27,373 nt of DNA, from NCBI GenBank assembly GCA_934454845.1, contig CAKSGV010000022.1, positions 1-27,373 of the forward strand. Direction: 5' to 3'. Of this stretch, positions 22,993-27,373 are shown one piece after another. This DNA is from an uncultured Eubacteriales bacterium (GTDB taxonomy: Bacteria > Bacillota > Clostridia > Oscillospirales > Acutalibacteraceae). The position numbers were made by a program, and so were the translations under genes. Positions within the stretch are counted from its first letter, which is position 1. Each line of letters begins with the position of its first letter. Below the pieces are notes generated by a model. It searched no databases. It had not been told where the DNA came from and saw nothing but the letters and a program-made list of their open reading frames with translations.

Positions 22993-23020
22993 ATTATACC
23001 CGATATAGAAATAAAGTCAA
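22993..23020 (-). promoter_or_regulatory. Promoter of the glycosidase operon
   Basis: On the minus strand TTGACT (23020-23015), 16-base spacer, TATAAT (22998-22993), 29 bases before the start. Confidence 0.75.
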
Positions 23021-23024
23021 CAAG

Positions 23025-23061
23025 AAAAAGCACTGATTTTTTATACAAATCAGTGCTTTTT
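23025..23061. terminator. Bidirectional-looking terminator after the ABC exporter operon
   Basis: AAAAAGCACTGATTT (23025-23039) pairs perfectly with AAATCAGTGCTTTTT (23047-23061). On the minus strand it directly follows the second ABC gene stop and ends in a T tract, and the glycosidase promoter begins immediately after. Confidence 0.92.
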
Positions 23062-23063
23062 TA

Positions 23064-25013
23064 TTATTCGAGCTCAAAAGCTCCGGTATAAAGCTGATAA
23101 TAAGTTCCCTTATCTGAAATAAGCTTTTCATGAGTTCCTCTCTCGATTATAACGCCGTGATCAAGGACCATAATAACATCGGAATTTTTAACTGTTGATA
23201 AGCGGTGGGCGATTACAAATACCGTTCTGCCCTCCATAAGCTTATCCATTCCGCGCTGAACTATCGCCTCGGTGCGGGTATCTATCGAAGAGGTAGCCTC
23301 GTCGAGTATCATAACAGGGGGATCGGCGACAGCTGCTCTTGCGATCGAGATAAGCTGACGCTGACCTTGAGAAAGATTTGAGCCGTTATTAGCCAAAATC
23401 GAATCGTAACCGTTCGGAAGTCGGGTAATAAAATCATCTGCTCCGACAAGCTTTGCCGCCTCGATACATTCCTCGTCGGTTGCTTCAAGCCTGCCATAAC
23501 GGATATTATCAAGCACGGTGCCCGTAAAAAGGTTAGTATCCTGTAAAACAATACCGAGCGAGCGGCGGAGATCGGATTTTTTAATTTTATTGACATTTAT
23601 TCCGTCGTAACGGATTTTACCGTCGTCAATATCATAAAATCTGTTGATAAGATTTGTGATAGTTGTTTTCCCTGCACCCGTAGCGCCAACAAAAGCGACT
23701 TTCTGACCGGGTTTTGCATATACGCTTACATCATGCAAGACGGTTTTCCCCTCTTCATAGCCAAAATCGATATGACCCATTACCACATCGCCTTTAAGCT
23801 CTGTTAAAGTTACCGTTCCGTCGCCGTGAGGATGTTTCCAAGCCCAGACATCGGTGCGGCGGTCAGTTTCCTTTAAATTGCCGTCTTTATCCTTAATAAC
23901 ATTGACAAGCGTTACATAGCCGTTGTCAGTTTCAGGCTGCATATCCATAAGCTTAAACACTCTGTCGGCACCGGCCATACCCATTGCAACAACGTTTATC
24001 TGCTGTGACACCTGATTGATATTACCTGTAAACTGTTTTGCCATATTAAGGAAAGGAATGATAACGTCAATAGTAAGCACGCCGAGGGAACCGGCGGTTA
24101 TGGAAGAAATTGACGGGTTAGGAACTTTAAGCAAAAGCAGAATTCCGCCGACTGTTGCAATAATTACATAGAGAATATTTCCGATATTCTGAATTATCGG
24201 GCCTAAACAGTTTGCATAAGCATTTGCTTTAAAGCTGTCGTTATAGAGCTGATCGTTTAATTCATCAAATCCTTTTTCGCACTTTTCCTCGTGGCAGAAA
24301 ACTTTAACGACTTTCTGACCGCTCATCATTTCCTGAACATAACCCTCTGTTTTACCGAGCGATTTTTGCTGACGGACAAAAAACTTTGCTGAGCCGCCGC
24401 CGATTTTCTTTGAAACGAAATACATTGCCACAACGCCTAAAAGAACAACCAAGGTCATCCAGACGCTGTAATAGAGCATTATAAACAACACGCTCAGCAC
24501 AATGATCGAAGCCTGCAAAAGCGACGGAAACGCTCTTGAAACAAGCTCGCGCATAGTATCGATATCATTTGTATAATAACTCATTATATCGCCGTGTTTA
24601 TTGGTATCGAAAAACTTGACAGGCAGGTTCTGCATTCCGTTAAAAGTAAGCTTTCGCATTTTGTTTAAAAAGCCCTGCGTGATATAAGCCATTAACTGCG
24701 ACTGAAGAGTTATGGAAATTATCGCAAGCACATAAAGCGCTATAAGAACATAAATTTTCGGAAGTATTGCGGATTTAGCGGCTATCCAGTCGCCGGTTTT
24801 ACAATATATTACGATATCTGCGATAACCTTTTGCTGGAATATTGCAGGAATAGAAGAAACTGCCGCGCAGAATATTGTGCAAAATGCGGCAAGCGGCACC
24901 ATAATGGGATAAGACTTAAACAAAAGCTTCATAAGGCGCTTTAGAGCCGCGCCGTTTATTTTTTTACCTACAGGCGGTCTTCTGCCCGGCATAGGACCTT
25001 TATTATTCGGCAT
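23064..25013 (-). CDS. ABC exporter half-transporter, catalytically complete subunit
   Basis: About 649 residues (numbering below from the GTG at 25022). ATG 25013 is preferred because GGAGG is eight bases before it. An N-terminal six-helix ABC exporter domain (about 35-350) precedes the nucleotide-binding domain (about 415-652): Walker A GATGAGKTT (446-454), signature SNLSQGQRQ (548-556), Walker B VMILDEATSS (570-579) with catalytic Glu, and H-loop IAHRLST (604-610). The signature has Q in place of the first G of LSGGQ. Between the domains there is a charged insert (about 365-412, including WAWKHPHGDGTVTLTELKG) that I recall in clostridial exporters. It overlaps the preceding ABC gene by 11 bases and forms a heterodimer with it. 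Likely exports drugs or peptides. Confidence 0.92.
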   Translation of the reverse strand: MPNNKGPMPGRRPPVGKKINGAALKRLMKLLFKSYPIMVPLAAFCTIFCAAVSSIPAIFQQKVIADIVIYCKTGDWIAAKSAILPKIYVLIALYVLAIISITLQSQLMAYITQGFLNKMRKLTFNGMQNLPVKFFDTNKHGDIMSYYTNDIDTMRELVSRAFPSLLQASIIVLSVLFIMLYYSVWMTLVVLLGVVAMYFVSKKIGGGSAKFFVRQQKSLGKTEGYVQEMMSGQKVVKVFCHEEKCEKGFDELNDQLYNDSFKANAYANCLGPIIQNIGNILYVIIATVGGILLLLKVPNPSISSITAGSLGVLTIDVIIPFLNMAKQFTGNINQVSQQINVVAMGMAGADRVFKLMDMQPETDNGYVTLVNVIKDKDGNLKETDRRTDVWAWKHPHGDGTVTLTELKGDVVMGHIDFGYEEGKTVLHDVSVYAKPGQKVAFVGATGAGKTTITNLINRFYDIDDGKIRYDGINVNKIKKSDLRRSLGIVLQDTNLFTGTVLDNIRYGRLEATDEECIEAAKLVGADDFITRLPNGYDSILANNGSNLSQGQRQLISIARAAVADPPVMILDEATSSIDTRTEAIVQRGMDKLMEGRTVFVIAHRLSTVKNSDVIMVLDHGVIIERGTHEKLISDKGTYYQLYTGAFELE

Positions 25014-26751
25014 TTTCTTCACCTCCGCTTACCTGCTGTTCATAAACCTCTCTGTAAATTTTGCTCGATTCAATAAGTTCTTCGTGAGTTCCGATATCTG
25101 CAATTTCACCGTTATCCATAACCACGATAATATCCGCGTCTTGAACAGAGGTTATTCTTTGAGCGATAATTATTTTTGTCGTATCAGGAATATAGGATTT
25201 AAATCCCTCTCTTATGAGCGCGTCGGTCTTAGTATCGACAGCGCTCGTAGAGTCATCAAGAATCAGAATTTTAGGCTTTTTAAGAAGCGCTCTTGCGATA
25301 CATAGCCTTTGTTTCTGACCTCCCGAAACATTTGCTCCGCCCTGCTCTATGTGCGTGTTATATTTATCGGGGAAAGATTCGACGAATTCCTCGGCTTGAG
25401 CAAGCTTACATGCCTCTTCAATTTCGGCATCGGTAGCCGATTCGTTGCCCCACCTTAAATTTTCGCTTATAGTACCTGCGAAAAGCTGATTTTTCTGAAG
25501 CACCATTGCAACGCTGTTTCTAAGAGAAATTATATCGTATTCCTTAATATCTTTTCCGCCGATCTTTATTTCTCCCTCTGTGGCATCATAAAGCCTCGGT
25601 ATCAGCTGAACAAGCGAGGATTTACCGGAGCCTGTTCCTCCGATTATTCCCACTGTCTGCCCGGATTTGATGTGAAGATTGATATTATTAAGCGCATTCT
25701 TCTTTGCTTTTTTTGAATATTTAAAGCCGACATTATCAAAATCTATATCCCCGTTTTCCACTTCATATACAGGATTTTCGGGGTTATGGAGTTCGGGCTT
25801 TTCGTCTAACACCTCGCAAATTCGCTTTACGGATTCGACAGACATCGTTATCATAACATATATCATAGATAACATCATAAGCGACATTAGGATCTGTACG
25901 CCGTAAGTAAGCATTGCGGATATCTGGCCGACATCTAGTTCTGCGGCTTTTGTGGTTATAGTAATCTTAGATCCTACTATTAGAACAAACGCCATATTGA
26001 AATACATACAAAGCTGCATAAGCGGTCCGTTTAAAGCTACTATTCTTTCAGCCTTTGTAAAATCCTGACAGATATCATCCGCTGCGGCGGCAAATTTTTT
26101 CTTTTCGTAATCCTCTCTTGCAAAGCCTTTTACAACTCTTATTGCTCTGACATTTTCTTCTATTGATTCGTTAAGCTTATCATATTTTTTAAATACTCTT
26201 CTGAACGCCGGCATTGCTTTTTTGCCTATCATAATCAAGCCAAAAAGAAGAACGGGGATTATTATAACAAATGTTGTTGCAAGCTTACCGCCCATAATAT
26301 ATGCCATAACTATTGAGAAAATAAACATAAGCGGACTTCTTACGGCTGTTCTTATGATCATCATAAATGCCATTTGTACATTGGTGATATCAGTCGTAAG
26401 CCTGGTTACGAGCGAAGATGAAGAAAATTTATCTATATTTGCAAAATCAAAGACTTGGATTTTTGAAAAAACATCGTGCCTTAAATTTCTCGAAAATCCT
26501 GCGGAAGCCTTTGAACAAGTATATCCGGCTATTGCACCGCAGCAAAGAGATAACACCGCAAGTCCCACTAATATTCCGCCTGTTTCAAGGATAAAAGACA
26601 GATCCGCACCGGCTTTTATCTGATTAACAAGCCTCGCCGTAATAAAAGGGATAACAGATTCTATTACTGCCTCACCTATAATAAACAGCAAAGTAAGCAG
26701 CGTGGGTTTTTTATATTCCCTAATGCTTTTTGCTAATTTTTTAATCATCAT
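25003..26751 (-). CDS. ABC exporter half-transporter with a degenerate ATPase site
   Basis: 582 residues: membrane domain (about 15-310) then nucleotide-binding domain. Walker A is IGGTGSGKSS (370-379), signature NVSGGQKQR (474-482) is near canonical, but Walker B ends ILILDDSTSA (495-504), with Asp500 replacing the catalytic Glu. The H-loop reads IIAQRITS with Gln531 for His. This matches heterodimeric exporters such as BmrCD and TM287/288, where one site is non-hydrolytic and formed by the degenerate Walker B of one subunit plus the altered signature of the other; the partner's LSQGQ signature fits. Two adjacent ATGs exist (26751, 26748); the second is better spaced from GGAGG. The start overlaps the MarR gene end. 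Confidence 0.93.
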   Translation of the reverse strand: MMIKKLAKSIREYKKPTLLTLLFIIGEAVIESVIPFITARLVNQIKAGADLSFILETGGILVGLAVLSLCCGAIAGYTCSKASAGFSRNLRHDVFSKIQVFDFANIDKFSSSSLVTRLTTDITNVQMAFMMIIRTAVRSPLMFIFSIVMAYIMGGKLATTFVIIIPVLLFGLIMIGKKAMPAFRRVFKKYDKLNESIEENVRAIRVVKGFAREDYEKKKFAAAADDICQDFTKAERIVALNGPLMQLCMYFNMAFVLIVGSKITITTKAAELDVGQISAMLTYGVQILMSLMMLSMIYVMITMSVESVKRICEVLDEKPELHNPENPVYEVENGDIDFDNVGFKYSKKAKKNALNNINLHIKSGQTVGIIGGTGSGKSSLVQLIPRLYDATEGEIKIGGKDIKEYDIISLRNSVAMVLQKNQLFAGTISENLRWGNESATDAEIEEACKLAQAEEFVESFPDKYNTHIEQGGANVSGGQKQRLCIARALLKKPKILILDDSTSAVDTKTDALIREGFKSYIPDTTKIIIAQRITSVQDADIIVVMDNGEIADIGTHEELIESSKIYREVYEQQVSGGEENAE

Positions 26752-27184
26752 TATCCTCCAAATTTTTCATAAAATCATCACAAACGCTGAAAAACACTTC
26801 AAGATCGCTTTTTGAAATATTTTTTCTCATTCTTTTTTCTCTTTTTTTAATATCTTCGTCTATAATTTTAAGAATATCCTCAGCTTTATCGGTTAAAATT
26901 ATTTTTTTTAATCTGGCATCACTCTCCACGCTTTTTCTTACTATCAACCCGTTTTTTTCCATAAGCTTAAGTATCTGCGTGGCAGTGGAGCGCCTGATAG
27001 AGAATTTTTCTTCAAAATCCCTCTGAAAAATATCTTTATCCTTATTTTCATAAAAATATTTTATAGCCCAACCGTGCACTCCTTTTGCGGAAATATTATT
27101 CTTCACATTGGTTTTTTCAATATCTCTGCGGATGGCGTTATTAAGTTTACGAATCGTGAGCCCTATAGATAATTCACTTTCCAT
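26741..27184 (-). CDS. MarR-family regulator of the ABC exporter operon
   Basis: 147 residues with a MarR winged helix: KNNISAKGVHGWAIKYFYEN region, recognition part FSIRRSTATQILKLMEKNGL (about 62-81) and wing RKSVESDARLKKIILTDKAE. Helices at both ends form the dimer interface. It is the first gene of the operon, behind AAGGAGG, and its stop overlaps the first ABC gene, so repressor and pump are made together. Classical logic is repression relieved by the pump's substrate. A matching inverted repeat lies between its -10 and start. The inducer is unknown. Confidence 0.93.
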   Translation of the reverse strand: MESELSIGLTIRKLNNAIRRDIEKTNVKNNISAKGVHGWAIKYFYENKDKDIFQRDFEEKFSIRRSTATQILKLMEKNGLIVRKSVESDARLKKIILTDKAEDILKIIDEDIKKREKRMRKNISKSDLEVFFSVCDDFMKNLEDNDD

Positions 27185-27207
27185 TGAAACCTCCTTAAAT
27201 ACAATTT

Positions 27208-27221
27208 GTTAGGATACTAAC
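27208..27221. promoter_or_regulatory. MarR operator candidate
   Basis: GTTAG-GATA-CTAAC, an inverted repeat immediately downstream of the -10 box of the marR-ABC promoter and ahead of the SD. The placement suits steric repression by the encoded MarR protein. Confidence 0.55.
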
Positions 27222-27250
27222 ATTATAACTCTGGGTTTAAAGAATGTCAA
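27222..27250 (-). promoter_or_regulatory. Strong promoter of the marR-ABC operon
   Basis: On the minus strand a consensus TTGACA (27250-27245), 17-base spacer and consensus TATAAT (27227-27222). Confidence 0.88.
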
Positions 27251-27277
27251 CAGCTCAAATATTAACAATTTGTAAAA

Positions 27278-27303
27278 AAGCGACTGTATTTTTACAGTCG
27301 CTT
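27278..27303 (-). terminator. Terminator for a gene beyond the right edge (minus strand)
   Basis: AAGCGACTGTA (27278-27288) pairs perfectly with TACAGTCGCTT (27293-27303). On the minus strand it is followed by a run of T (complement of 27274-27279), so it would end transcripts arriving from the right. Confidence 0.65.
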
Positions 27304-27313
27304 CAGACAGTAG

Positions 27314-27346
27314 ACAAAGTCCTCAGCAAGAGGGCTTTGTTTTTTT
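27314..27346 (+). terminator. Terminator-like hairpin on the plus strand without an upstream gene
   Basis: ACAAAGTCCTC (27314-27324) and GAGGGCTTTGT (27330-27340) form an 11-bp stem with one G-T pair, followed by seven T. No plus-strand gene precedes it here. It may be a repeated element or end of a small RNA. Confidence 0.5.
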
Positions 27347-27373
27347 GCAAAGAAAGAGAAAATCATCGAAAAA

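Noticed and set aside
22965..23048. Longer N-terminus with a hydrophobic run (signal-peptide-like) for the first glycosidase
   Set aside because: It would be translated from the terminator and promoter sequence; the SD and promoter both point to ATG 22964.

Overview
The window reads as chromosomal DNA of a low-GC Gram-positive, most likely an anaerobic gut Clostridia (Oscillospiraceae/Ruminococcaceae-like). The basis is AGGAGG-type ribosome binding sites, sigma-A promoters of the TTGACA/TATAAT type, many strong hairpin-plus-U terminators, and the protein families present (AbiE, TnpV, XRE-TPR, heterodimeric ABC exporter, EamA, MarR). No rRNA, tRNA or CRISPR array is visible.

Left part (1 to about 6.5 kb) is a graveyard of mobile-element cargo. 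It holds an intact AbiEi/AbiEii type IV toxin-antitoxin pair, a helicase N-terminus with an in-frame stop and truncation, a TnpV-like C-terminal fragment, a strong terminator, a sigma factor with a very long C-terminal extension, an XRE regulator with a TPR-like tail, and a SAM methyltransferase carrying a truncated GNAT segment that abuts the N-terminus of a truncated mobile-element primase.

The middle (about 6.6 to 12.3 kb) is visibly more AT-rich and holds what looks like a complete, unusual restriction-modification system. Three tightly coupled plus-strand genes converge on three minus-strand genes. The plus-strand genes encode a Cys-cluster protein with a degenerate nuclease core, an unrecognised 402-aa protein, and a Cys-cluster PD-(D/E)XK nuclease. 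The minus-strand genes encode an XRE controller and two different DNA methyltransferases. Both arms end at one shared bidirectional terminator, and the controller has a near-perfect promoter with a palindrome just downstream. The two Cys-cluster proteins appear to be paralogues, one with the nuclease catalytic residues and one without. This is the best candidate here for an undescribed system.

The right part (12.4 kb to the end) looks like ordinary chromosome. It carries an O6-alkylguanine methyltransferase next to an AraC/GyrI-like regulator, a cupin gene divergent from an HxlR regulator, a decayed RibD-like reductase, a PnuC-family transporter behind a terminator-containing leader, a TauE/SafE permease, and an EamA transporter co-transcribed with a standalone FakA-C-like domain. 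It ends with two tandem paralogous cytoplasmic glycosidase-like proteins (one lacking the acid/base Glu) and a marR-ABC-ABC operon encoding a heterodimeric exporter with one degenerate ATPase site.
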